A stretch of 58,145 nt of DNA. Source: Nonomuraea candida (GTDB taxonomy: Bacteria > Actinomycetota > Actinomycetes > Streptosporangiales > Streptosporangiaceae). The stretch is taken from assembly GCF_000725485.1 (NCBI RefSeq), contig NZ_JOAG01000056.1:1-58145 (forward strand). The letters run 5' to 3'. The notes below the pieces were generated by a model. That model was not told the origin of the DNA and searched no databases. It worked only from the letters and a program-made list of their open reading frames with translations. Shown piece by piece: positions 1 to 7,125 of this stretch. The stretch's first letter is position 1. Every line of letters begins with the position of its first letter. The position numbers were made by a program, and so were the translations under genes.

Positions 1-2
1 CC

Positions 3-206
3 GGCAGCAGCACCGGCACCTGGACCCGCCAGCACACCACCATCGAGAGCGGATACTTCCGCAACCTCACCTACGTGCCCCGCACCGGCCGCGTGCTGAA
101 CTGGTGCCGGTGTCCGGCTGATCGACCATACGGCTGTGGCCGGTGCTGGAGAAGCCGGCCACAGCCCTCTCCCCCGCGACGGACGGGTCAGGGGGCGTTG
201 CGATAG
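3..206 (+). CDS. C-terminal fragment of an unrecognised protein, cut by the window edge
   Basis: An open frame enters from the left edge and stops at 204-206. Its first 40 or so residues (a GYFRNL stretch, then YVPRTGR and WCRC) look like real protein, while the later part is Arg/Pro-rich and may be read-through. It would overlap the end of the converging acetyltransferase gene by 19 bp. No family can be named. The other two forward frames stop at about 99 and 120, so which frame is coding is uncertain. Confidence 0.3.
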   Translation, partial: GSSTGTWTRQHTTIESGYFRNLTYVPRTGRVLNWCRCPADRPYGCGRCWRSRPQPSPPRRTGQGALR

Positions 207-1057
207 ACGTCCCGGCGCTCGGGCAGTCGCTCCAGGCCGGCCGAGCGGTAGGTGGCGACGGCGGCGACGTTGGAGCTCGGCGTGCACACGTCCACGGTGG
301 ACGAGCCCAGCTCCCGCAGCGCCCGCGCCGCGGCGGCCGTGATCGCCCGGCCGTAGCCCCGGCCGCGGTGTGCCGGGTGCACGCCCATCGGCTCGATCAG
401 CCCCGGCCTGCCCGGGCCCGCCGACCACGCCATCACGACCGCCACCGCCTCGCCCCGCTCGTCGCGCACGATCAGGCACCGCCCGTCGGCGTACGGCGCG
501 CCCGCTGCCATCGCGTGCCACCGCTCCTCGCCGAACGTGGAGCCGTCGAACGACGCCCGCAGGACGGCGGCCCACTCGCCCGCCTGCTCCGGCCCGGCCA
601 CCTCGACCCGCACGCCGGGGTCGGGCACGGGCGCGGCGAGGCCGAGCCGCAGCGGGGTCCACGGCTCGCCGATCTCCCAGCCCTCCTTGACCAGCACGTC
701 GCGGATCAGCGCGCCCGTCGGCGCCTCGACGTACACCTTGCCCTCCGGCAGCACGCCGCGCTCCGGGGCCGCCGCGTCCTCGGCCACCCGCCGCGCCAGC
801 TCCTCGTCCCGGACCACCTCCGGCGCGAACGCCAGCCGCAGCAGCTCGGCGCCGTCGAGCAGCCCGACGGCCAGCACCTCCCCGCCCCGGCTCCAGGTCC
901 GCGTGGCCCGCGCCGTCCGCTCGGCGCCCAGCCGCCAGAACCAGCCCACATCCCCGGGATGCAGCTGCACGGGCGCTCCGTCGTGCTGCCACTCCCCCAG
1001 CACCCGCACCACGTCACCGAGTCCGCCGGTCCCCGGTTCATCCATCGTGATCGTCAT
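188..1057 (-). CDS. GNAT-family N-acetyltransferase
   Basis: A predicted 289-residue cytoplasmic protein. The C-terminal third is a typical GNAT fold that would transfer an acetyl group from acetyl-CoA to an unknown amine: the acetyl-CoA loop R-G-R-G-Y-G-R lies near residues 231-237, followed by the helix and the N-x-x-A-x-x-x-Y motif near the end. The first 150 residues form a degenerate second domain, as in two-domain GNAT proteins. The start at 1057 (MTITMDEP) was chosen because upstream codons in this frame look non-coding; an ATG at 1045 is equally possible and neither has a strong ribosome site. It is followed by the LysR gene on the same strand with a 175-bp gap. The substrate is unknown. 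Confidence 0.8.
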   Translation of the reverse strand: MTITMDEPGTGGLGDVVRVLGEWQHDGAPVQLHPGDVGWFWRLGAERTARATRTWSRGGEVLAVGLLDGAELLRLAFAPEVVRDEELARRVAEDAAAPERGVLPEGKVYVEAPTGALIRDVLVKEGWEIGEPWTPLRLGLAAPVPDPGVRVEVAGPEQAGEWAAVLRASFDGSTFGEERWHAMAAGAPYADGRCLIVRDERGEAVAVVMAWSAGPGRPGLIEPMGVHPAHRGRGYGRAITAAAARALRELGSSTVDVCTPSSNVAAVATYRSAGLERLPERRDVYRNAP

Positions 1058-1232
1058 CGGGCGATCACACACCATCCCGCCCGCCCGGCGCATCCGGTTT
1101 ACCGCCGGCCGCCGGGGACGGTTGCCGCGAGGATCGGGCACGCCGCGGCTCCTGCCGCCGGCGGTCCGCACGGCCGGGGGCCGGCCGGTCGAGACTCGAC
1201 CCTCCGGCCCGGGAAACGACCGAGGCCGGGTG

Positions 1233-2138
1233 TCAGGTGACGATGTCGCCGCCGATGCGGGGGCCGAGATCGCGGACGGTCCGGGCGAGGGCCCGGATGA
1301 GGCCGGTCTCGGCCTCGCTGCGCCAGACCAGCGCGTACGGCAAGGGGTCCAGGTCGCGGACCGGCAGGTAGACGACGCCGGGCCGGGCACCGTATCGCGC
1401 CATGTGGGCCGGGAAGCAGGTGACGATCTCGCCGATGCTGGTCAGGCTGAGGATCTCCTCGGTGTTGCGCACCAGGGGGCCGCGCCGGATCGAGCGGCCG
1501 TCTCGGGTGTGGGAGGGCACGTAGCTGTCGAACCAGTAGTCGGGCCTGAACTCGACGTCGGGATGCTCGAAGTCGCTCACCACGTCCAGCGTGACCGCCG
1601 TACGCCCGGCCAGCTCGTGGCCGGCGCCGACGGCCAGCACGCGCGGCTCGGCGTACAGGACCGGGCCGACGGTGAGGTCGGGCTCCTCGATGGGCAGCCA
1701 GGCCAGCAGGACGTCGACCTCGCCACGGCGCAGCGCGCCGAACGGGTCGCTGAAGGCCGGGTGCCGGATGGTCAGCCGCCAGCCGGGATGACGGGTGCGG
1801 AAGGCGTCCCAGTAGACGCGCAGGTCGTGCACGTTGAGGGGCAGCATGCCGACCCGCAGCACGGCGGTGATGCCCTGAGCGGCCAGCCGGGCGCGTTCCA
1901 GACTCTCCCGCAGGCCGGCGTAGACGGGCGTCAGGTCGTCACGGAGCTGCCGGCCCAGCGGGGTCAGGCGGATGCGCCGGCGGTTGGCACGGTCGAACAA
2001 CGCACCGCCCAGACGGCGCTCCTGCTGGCTCACCGCCTGGCTGACCCGCGCCTGGGACACGCGCAGCCGTTCGGCCGCCCGGCCGAAGTGCAGCTCCTCG
2101 GCCAGCGTCAGGAAGATCTCGATGTCCCGCACTTCCAC
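1233..2138 (-). CDS. LysR-family transcriptional regulator
   Basis: A 301-residue protein of normal LysR length. Residues 1-60 form the winged helix-turn-helix (EIFLTLAEELHFGRAAERL, then the recognition helix with SQARVSQAVSQQE); the rest is a periplasmic-binding-protein-like effector domain. It is transcribed divergently from the serine hydrolase / exporter / AhpD-like operon that starts at 2397, the classical arrangement for a LysR protein controlling its neighbour. The 258-bp divergent region holds a 16-bp palindrome 17 bp before its start and a 10-bp inverted repeat nearer the operon. The inducer is unknown. Confidence 0.9.
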   Translation of the reverse strand: MEVRDIEIFLTLAEELHFGRAAERLRVSQARVSQAVSQQERRLGGALFDRANRRRIRLTPLGRQLRDDLTPVYAGLRESLERARLAAQGITAVLRVGMLPLNVHDLRVYWDAFRTRHPGWRLTIRHPAFSDPFGALRRGEVDVLLAWLPIEEPDLTVGPVLYAEPRVLAVGAGHELAGRTAVTLDVVSDFEHPDVEFRPDYWFDSYVPSHTRDGRSIRRGPLVRNTEEILSLTSIGEIVTCFPAHMARYGARPGVVYLPVRDLDPLPYALVWRSEAETGLIRALARTVRDLGPRIGGDIVT

Positions 2139-2155
2139 CAGCGCTCTCTCCTGTC

Positions 2156-2171
2156 ATAACGCATGCGTTAT
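2156..2171. promoter_or_regulatory. 16-bp perfect palindrome, candidate operator upstream of lysR
   Basis: ATAACGCATGCGTTAT is self-complementary over all 16 bases and lies 17 bp upstream of the LysR start codon, where a bound protein would block or control its transcription. It lacks the strict T-N11-A spacing of classical LysR boxes, so it could instead belong to another regulator. A related 12-base half (ATAACGCGTGCG) occurs at 9137-9148. Confidence 0.55.
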
Positions 2172-2314
2172 CGGCACGTTGGCGAAGTTTACGTTGATCC
2201 ACGTCAGGGCTTCGACCAGGGTTGATCCCGGCCACGGCGGCGGGCGGGGAGCCGCGCGCCCTTGCCGAGGCCGCCGGAGCCCGACGGCCGGATCCTGACG
2301 GCCTGAGTTCGCGG

Positions 2315-2362
2315 AAGGTGACCGCGAGCGCACCGGTCACCTTTTCCCCGCGCCATCCGTCA
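2315..2362 (+). promoter_or_regulatory. Inverted repeat and shared 30-bp leader block upstream of the serine hydrolase operon
   Basis: AAGGTGACCG (2315-2324) and CGGTCACCTT (2334-2343) form a perfect 10-bp inverted repeat with a 9-base spacer. The right arm begins a 30-base block (2333-2362) ending CGCCATCCGTCA that recurs with identical length at 5021-5050, before the third gene of the same gene set. The first 11 and last 12 bases are identical in the two copies and the middle 7 differ. A regulator site or promoter core is likely; a ribosome site (GAAAGG) follows before the ATG. Confidence 0.55.
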
Positions 2363-2396
2363 TGCCGGCGACCAACCCCTACGAAAGGTTTCAACG

Positions 2397-3572
2397 ATGA
2401 GTGACATGGACGTCCACGGGACGATCGCGGACGGCTTCGAGCGGGTGCGCGAGGAGTTCGCCGCGGTGGTGGCCGAGCAGGACGGCCAGGTGGGCGCCCA
2501 GCTGACCGCCTACGCGCACGGCCGGCGGGTGGTGGACCTGTGGGCCGGCCCTGAGGTGGCCGGTGACACGCTGACCTGCGTCTACTCCGCCACCAAAGGC
2601 GCCGCGACGCTGGTGACGGCGCTGCTGGCACAGGAGGGCGTGCTCGATCTCGACGAGCCGGTGGCCCGGCACTGGCCGGAGTTCGCCGCCGCGGGCAAGG
2701 CCGCCATCACGCTGCGGGACGTGCTCACCCACCGCTCCGGCGTGATCGGCGTGGATGGCGGCCTGTCGGCGGACGAGCTGGCCGACGACGGGGTGATCGC
2801 GCGCCGCCTGGCCGGGCAGCGGCCGTACTGGCGGCCGGGCACGGCCTACGGTTACGGCGGGTTCGTCTCGTTCGCGCTGGTGAACGAGGTGGTCCGGCGC
2901 GCGACCGGGCAGTCGTTGCAGCAGGTGTACGAGCGGCGCGTGCGGGCCCCGTACGGGCTGGACCTCTACCTGGGGCTGCCGGAGTCCGAGGAGGGCCGGT
3001 ACCGGCCGATCCAGTGGTGGACGGCCACGCCGGAGCAGGAGGCCGCGTTCTGGTCGAACCTGCCGGGACGGCACAGCGTCCTCGGCGTGGGCTACGGGCT
3101 CAACAGCACCCCGCCGCTGGACCAGGTGGCCTTCGCCAACACCCGCGCCGTCCGCGCGAACGGCCCGGCCTCGGCCGGCGGCGTGGGCAGCGCGCGCGGC
3201 CTGGCCGGTCTGTACGCGGCGGCCGTCTGGGGCCTCGACGGCCTGCCCCCGCTGCTCAAGCCGGACACCATCGGCGAGTTCGCCCAGCTGCACTCCATCG
3301 GCGCCGACCTGGTCCGCGGCGACCAGGGCAACTACGCGGTCGGCTTCCAGGCCAAGGGCCTGCGCTACCCGTTCCTCAGCGCCAACGCCTTCGGCCACGA
3401 CGGGTCGGCCGGCGCCGAGAGCTTCGCCGACCCGCTCAACGGCATCGTGCTCGGCTACACCCGGCGCCGCTTCGGCTTCGCCTGGTCCTACCCGGAGCAC
3501 GACCGGCTCGCCGCCGCCGTGCACCACGCCGCCACCAGCACCAGCACCAGCACCAGCACCGCTACCGCTTAA
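2397..3572 (+). CDS. Serine hydrolase, beta-lactamase / family VIII esterase type
   Basis: A 391-residue protein without a signal peptide, so probably cytoplasmic. Class C beta-lactamase-fold motifs are visible: Ser64-Ala-Thr-Lys67 (nucleophile and base), Tyr151-Gly-Tyr153 in the place of Y-x-N, and His334-Asp-Gly in the KTG position. That set is characteristic of family VIII esterases, which hydrolyse ester or amide bonds. The last 13 residues are a Ser/Thr-rich tail encoded by a CACCAG hexamer repeat (about 3532-3560), which looks like slippage expansion. First gene of an operon with an exporter (9 bp downstream) and an AhpD-like gene, divergent from LysR. A role in detoxifying an ester or lactam is an inference. 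Confidence 0.85.
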   Translation: MSDMDVHGTIADGFERVREEFAAVVAEQDGQVGAQLTAYAHGRRVVDLWAGPEVAGDTLTCVYSATKGAATLVTALLAQEGVLDLDEPVARHWPEFAAAGKAAITLRDVLTHRSGVIGVDGGLSADELADDGVIARRLAGQRPYWRPGTAYGYGGFVSFALVNEVVRRATGQSLQQVYERRVRAPYGLDLYLGLPESEEGRYRPIQWWTATPEQEAAFWSNLPGRHSVLGVGYGLNSTPPLDQVAFANTRAVRANGPASAGGVGSARGLAGLYAAAVWGLDGLPPLLKPDTIGEFAQLHSIGADLVRGDQGNYAVGFQAKGLRYPFLSANAFGHDGSAGAESFADPLNGIVLGYTRRRFGFAWSYPEHDRLAAAVHHAATSTSTSTSTATA

Positions 3573-3581
3573 GGACATGTC

Positions 3582-5015
3582 ATGACCTCGCACACCCCTC
3601 AGGAAAGAAGCGGCCTGGCGCTGCTGGTGATCGCCGCCGCCCAGCTGCTGATGGTGATGGACGGCACCATCGTGACCGTGGGCCTGCCCGTCATCGGGAC
3701 CGGCCTGGGCATCCCGGAGGCGGACCTGGACTGGGTCCTGACCTCCTACGCGCTGGCCTTCGGCGGCCTGCTGCTGGCCGGCGGGCGGGCCGGTGACCTG
3801 TTCGGCCGGCGCCGGATGTTCCGCGCCGGGCTGGTCGTCTTCCTGGCCGCGTCCCTGCTGGGCGGCGTGGCCGGCGACGGGACCATCCTGATCGCCGCCC
3901 GCGTGCTGCAGGGCGTCGGCGCCGCGATCGTCGCCCCCGCCGCGCTGTCCCTGCTCGCCGACACCTTCCCCGCCGGACCGCAGCGCAACAAGGCGCTGGG
4001 CGTGTACGGGGCCATGGGCGGCCTCGGCTCGGTCGTCGGCCTGCTGCTGGGCGGGGCGCTGACGGAGTACCTGGGCTGGCGGTGGATCATGTTCGTCAAC
4101 ATCCCCATCGCGCTGCTGGTCCTGGCCGGCACCGTCGCCCTGGTGCCCGGCACCCGCGAGCGCGGCGGCATCGACCTGCCCGGCGCGGTCACCGTGACCC
4201 TCGCGCTCGGCTCGCTGGTCTACGCGATCAACCGGGCCGGCTCGCACGGCATCGGCGACGGCCTCACCCTGGCCTTCGGCGCGGCGGCCGTGGCGCTGCT
4301 CGCCGCGTTCGTGGTCATCCAGCGCAAGGCGAGCAGCCCGATGCTGCCCTCCGGGGTGCTGGCCGACCGCGGCAGGCTGGGCGCCAACCTGGTCATGCTG
4401 CTCATGGGCGCCGGGCAGCTGGCCACGTTCTACTTCCTCACCCTCTACATGCAGACGATCAAGCAGTACTCGCCCATGATCACCGGGCTGGCGTACCTGC
4501 CGTTCGCCATCGGCATCGGCATCGGCTCCGGCCTCATCGGGCCCCGTCTGCAGGCGCGTGCCTCCACCCGTACCGTCCTGGCGACCGGCATGGTGGTGGC
4601 AGCCGCGGCGATGGGCTGGTTCAGCCTGCTCACGCCGGACCAGAACCCCCTGCTCGTGCTCCTGCCCGCGCAGCTGGCCGGCGGCATCGGCCTGGGCATC
4701 GGCTTCGTGGCCGCCACCATCGGCGGCGTGCAGGGCGTCGCGCCACGCGACTCTGGCATCGCCTCCGGCCTGGTCAACACCAGCCAGCAGATCGGCGGCG
4801 CCCTCGGCCTGGCCGTCCTGGCCGGCATCGCGGTGGCCGCCACCACGAGCCGGCCGGCCGGCACCCCGGTGCCCGACGCGCTCACCAGCGGCTACACCGC
4901 CGGGATGCTGGGCGCGGGGGCGTTCTACCTGGCCGCGATCCTGACCGCCGTCGTCCTCCTGCGCCCCCGCCCCGCCGATCAGGACGCTCCGGCCGTGCCC
5001 GTCCTGCCCCATTGA
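3582..5015 (+). CDS. MFS multidrug exporter, DHA2 (14-TM) family
   Basis: A 477-residue integral membrane protein with about 14 hydrophobic segments, the DHA2 (EmrB/QacA-like) length. Motif D1 near the N-terminus (MDGTIVTVGLP) and motif A after TM2 (GRAGDLFGRRRMF) are clear, and motif C-like Gly/Pro-rich sequence follows (GAIVAPAALSLLADTFP). It would export a hydrophobic compound in exchange for protons. It begins 9 bp after the serine hydrolase, so the two are probably co-transcribed and controlled by the divergent LysR protein. The substrate is not predictable. Confidence 0.92.
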   Translation: MTSHTPQERSGLALLVIAAAQLLMVMDGTIVTVGLPVIGTGLGIPEADLDWVLTSYALAFGGLLLAGGRAGDLFGRRRMFRAGLVVFLAASLLGGVAGDGTILIAARVLQGVGAAIVAPAALSLLADTFPAGPQRNKALGVYGAMGGLGSVVGLLLGGALTEYLGWRWIMFVNIPIALLVLAGTVALVPGTRERGGIDLPGAVTVTLALGSLVYAINRAGSHGIGDGLTLAFGAAAVALLAAFVVIQRKASSPMLPSGVLADRGRLGANLVMLLMGAGQLATFYFLTLYMQTIKQYSPMITGLAYLPFAIGIGIGSGLIGPRLQARASTRTVLATGMVVAAAAMGWFSLLTPDQNPLLVLLPAQLAGGIGLGIGFVAATIGGVQGVAPRDSGIASGLVNTSQQIGGALGLAVLAGIAVAATTSRPAGTPVPDALTSGYTAGMLGAGAFYLAAILTAVVLLRPRPADQDAPAVPVLPH

Positions 5016-5020
5016 GACCA

Positions 5021-5050
5021 CCGGTCACCTTCCTGCTCCGCCATCCGTCA
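5021..5050 (+). promoter_or_regulatory. Second copy of the 30-bp leader block, upstream of the AhpD-like gene
   Basis: This block starts five bases after the exporter stop codon and matches 2333-2362 in length and in both ends (CCGGTCACCTT and CGCCATCCGTCA), with a divergent 7-base centre. A ribosome site (AAGGAAAGGAA) and the ATG at 5086 follow. It suggests that the third gene has its own promoter under the same control as the first, rather than relying on read-through. Confidence 0.5.
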
Positions 5051-5085
5051 GAGCAGCGAAACACCCAAGGAAAGGAACCATCACC

Positions 5086-5574
5086 ATGACCAGCACCGAA
5101 CGCCAGTCGCGCCTGCCCAACCCCTCCCTGCTCATCCCCGAGCTCAAGGACATCGGCGGCGCCCTCTACCGCGCGGCCGGCAACGGCTCGATCCCGCAGT
5201 CCACCATCAGCCTGGTCCAGCTACGCGCCGGCCAGCTCACCGGCAGCACCTACCTGACCGTCCTGCACACCGGCAACCTGCGCGCCGCCGGCGCCACCGA
5301 GGAAGCCATCACCGCCCTGCCCTCCTGGCGCGACGCCCCCTACTTCACCGACGCCGAACGCGTCGCGCTGGAACTCCTCGAAGCCGTCCTGACCCCCAAC
5401 CCCACCGGCGAACGCGTCCCCGACGACCTGTACGCCCGGGCCACCCAGCACTACGACGACAAGGCCCTCGCCACCCTCATCATGGCCATCGGCCAGGTCT
5501 GCTTCTTCCTCCCCCTCGCCCTCATCGGCAAGCCCCTGCCCGGCGTGTCCCCCGCCGAACAGTGGCGCGCCTGA
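5086..5574 (+). CDS. AhpD / carboxymuconolactone decarboxylase-like protein lacking the CxxC motif
   Basis: A 162-residue all-helical protein of the AhpD-like superfamily, recognisable from LVQLRAGQLTG, HTGNLRAAG, LPSWRDAPYFTDAERVALELLEAVL and the helical C-terminus. In peroxidase members the segment reads G-C-x-x-C-x-x-x-H; here both cysteines are replaced (Ser54 and Leu57) while His61 is kept. There is no cysteine at the expected site, so peroxidase activity is unlikely. It may bind or rearrange a small molecule, or have become structural. It sits in the LysR-linked gene set with a duplicated leader block. Confidence 0.85.
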   Translation: MTSTERQSRLPNPSLLIPELKDIGGALYRAAGNGSIPQSTISLVQLRAGQLTGSTYLTVLHTGNLRAAGATEEAITALPSWRDAPYFTDAERVALELLEAVLTPNPTGERVPDDLYARATQHYDDKALATLIMAIGQVCFFLPLALIGKPLPGVSPAEQWRA

Positions 5575-5723
5575 CCCAGGGACCACCCCGCCCGGGGGGT
5601 GAGGCCCCACCTCACCTCCGGGCACCCCTTCCCCTTCAGCACAGCGAGTTCCGCGCGGAGAACGAGTGCGCGACCCGCGGTCCCGGGGTCCCGGACCCCG
5701 GGCCGTCACGAAAGAAAGATCCC

Positions 5724-6959
5724 ATGAGATTCAAGGCCTCCCTGATCGCCCTTCTGGCCGCGCTGCCGCTGGCCGCCGCACCCTCGCCCGCCGCAGCCGC
5801 GGAAGGCGGCCGGTGGGGCGGCGGGTGGGCGACGGCCGTGCAGCGGCCCGCCGCCACCCCCTGGTTCCCCAACTGGTCGGAGCAGGGCTTCGACGACCAC
5901 TCCGTCCGCCAGGTGATCAGAACCTCGGTGTCCGGCACGCAGCTGCGCATCCGGCTGTCCAACGCCTACGGCGCCACCCCGCTCCGGCTGACCGGGGCCA
6001 CCATCGCCAAGACGGCGACCGGCGCGGCGGTGCGGCCGGGCACCACCCGGAAGCTGACCTTCGCCCGCTCCGCCTCGGTGACCGTGCCCGCCGGCGGGCA
6101 GACGGCCAGCGACCCCGTCCGGCTGCCGGTCCGCGCGCTGGAGCGGCTCACGGTGACGTTGTACTTCCAGCGGCCCACCGGGCCGGCGACCTTCCACAGC
6201 ATCGCCATGGCCACCTCCTACCGGGCCAAGGGCGACCACCGGCACGACACGGGCGGGGCCGCGTACACCGAGACCAGCCTGTCGCGCTACTACCTGTCCG
6301 GGCTCGACGTCTCCGGCAGGAAGAACACGGTCGTCACCTTCGGCGACTCCATCACCGACGGGTACGGCGCCACCAACGACGCCGACGACCGCTACCCCGA
6401 CCGGCTCGCCGAGCGCCTGGCCGCCTCCGGCACGCCGGTGGTCAACGCCGGGATCGGCGGCAACCGGGTGCTCAACGACTCGGCCTGCTTCGGCGAGAAG
6501 GCGACCACCCGCTTCAAGCGCGACGCGCTGGCGCAGCCGGGCGTGCGCACCGTGATCGTCCTGGAGGGCATCAACGACATCCTGTTCGAGCAGGACCCCT
6601 CCGCCTGCGCCGCGCCGAACCCGCGCGTGACCGCCGGCGAGCTGATCGACGGCCACCGCGCCCTGATCCGCGCCGCCAGGGCGCGCGGCGTGCGGATCGT
6701 CGGTGGCACGCTCCCGCCGTTCAAGGGCTCGGCCCTCTACAGCGAGCACGGCGAGGGCGTACGCCAGGCCGTCAACCACTGGATCCGCACCGCCGGCGCG
6801 TACGACGCCGTCGCCGACTTCGACCGCGCGCTGGCCGACCCGCGCGACGCCGGGCAGCTCCTGCCCGCCTACGACAGCGGTGACGGCCTGCACCCGAGCC
6901 CGGCCGGCTACCAGGCCATGGCCGACGCCGTGGACCTGTCCGCCCTGATCGGGAAGTGA
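5724..6959 (+). CDS. Secreted SGNH/GDSL hydrolase
   Basis: A 411-residue exported esterase. A signal peptide covers about residues 1-26 (hydrophobic core, A-A-A-A cleavage region). All SGNH blocks are visible: Gly207-Asp-Ser209 (nucleophile), Gly246-Asn247, Gly-Ile-Asn284-Asp and the terminal Asp387-Gly-Leu-His390-Pro. A beta-rich N-terminal domain of about 170 residues precedes the hydrolase fold, as in polysaccharide or lipid esterases. The start at 5724 has a GAAAG ribosome site 6 bp upstream and begins the signal peptide; upstream in-frame codons are unlikely. It is followed by a strong hairpin. The substrate is unknown. Confidence 0.9.
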   Translation: MRFKASLIALLAALPLAAAPSPAAAAEGGRWGGGWATAVQRPAATPWFPNWSEQGFDDHSVRQVIRTSVSGTQLRIRLSNAYGATPLRLTGATIAKTATGAAVRPGTTRKLTFARSASVTVPAGGQTASDPVRLPVRALERLTVTLYFQRPTGPATFHSIAMATSYRAKGDHRHDTGGAAYTETSLSRYYLSGLDVSGRKNTVVTFGDSITDGYGATNDADDRYPDRLAERLAASGTPVVNAGIGGNRVLNDSACFGEKATTRFKRDALAQPGVRTVIVLEGINDILFEQDPSACAAPNPRVTAGELIDGHRALIRAARARGVRIVGGTLPPFKGSALYSEHGEGVRQAVNHWIRTAGAYDAVADFDRALADPRDAGQLLPAYDSGDGLHPSPAGYQAMADAVDLSALIGK

Positions 6960-6987
6960 CGAGCACCTTCCACCCGGAGCACCCGCT

Positions 6988-7125
6988 ATGACCATGAACC
7001 GACGCAAGCTGATGACCCTCGGCGCGGCGCCCGTTCGCAGGGCTCCGGCTTGCGCGGGGGCCGGCCGGGCGGGGTTCGCCCTCGCCCGGCCGGCGCTCGC
7101 CGTCAGCCCTTCTCGTACGGGATGA
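6988..7125 (+). pseudogene. Orphan Tat-type signal peptide start (gene body lost)
   Basis: After a good ribosome site (GGAGC, 7 bp spacing) the frame reads M-T-M-N-R-R-K-L-M-T-L-G-A-A, a convincing start of a twin-arginine signal peptide, then becomes Arg/Pro/Gly-rich and stops at 7125 after 45 codons. It overlaps the terminator hairpin and the end of the convergent gene. The best reading is the surviving 5' end of an exported enzyme gene, formerly downstream of the SGNH hydrolase, whose body was deleted. A genuine 45-residue peptide is possible but less likely. Confidence 0.5.
7060..7094. terminator. Strong GC hairpin between convergent genes
   Basis: GCCGGCCGGGCGGGG (7060-7074) pairs with 7079-7094 with a single bulged base and a TTCG tetraloop. 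It lies between the SGNH hydrolase and the converging EEP gene and can terminate in both directions. Confidence 0.75.

Noticed and set aside
143..1240. Plus-strand frame opposite the first GNAT gene
   Set aside because: No recognisable protein features; the opposite strand encodes a clear acetyltransferase.
2391..5021. Very long open frame (876 codons) on the minus strand opposite the serine hydrolase and exporter genes
   Set aside because: Composition is Gly/Ala/Arg/Gln-rich without motifs, and the plus strand carries two well-recognised proteins. Long antisense frames are expected at this GC content.
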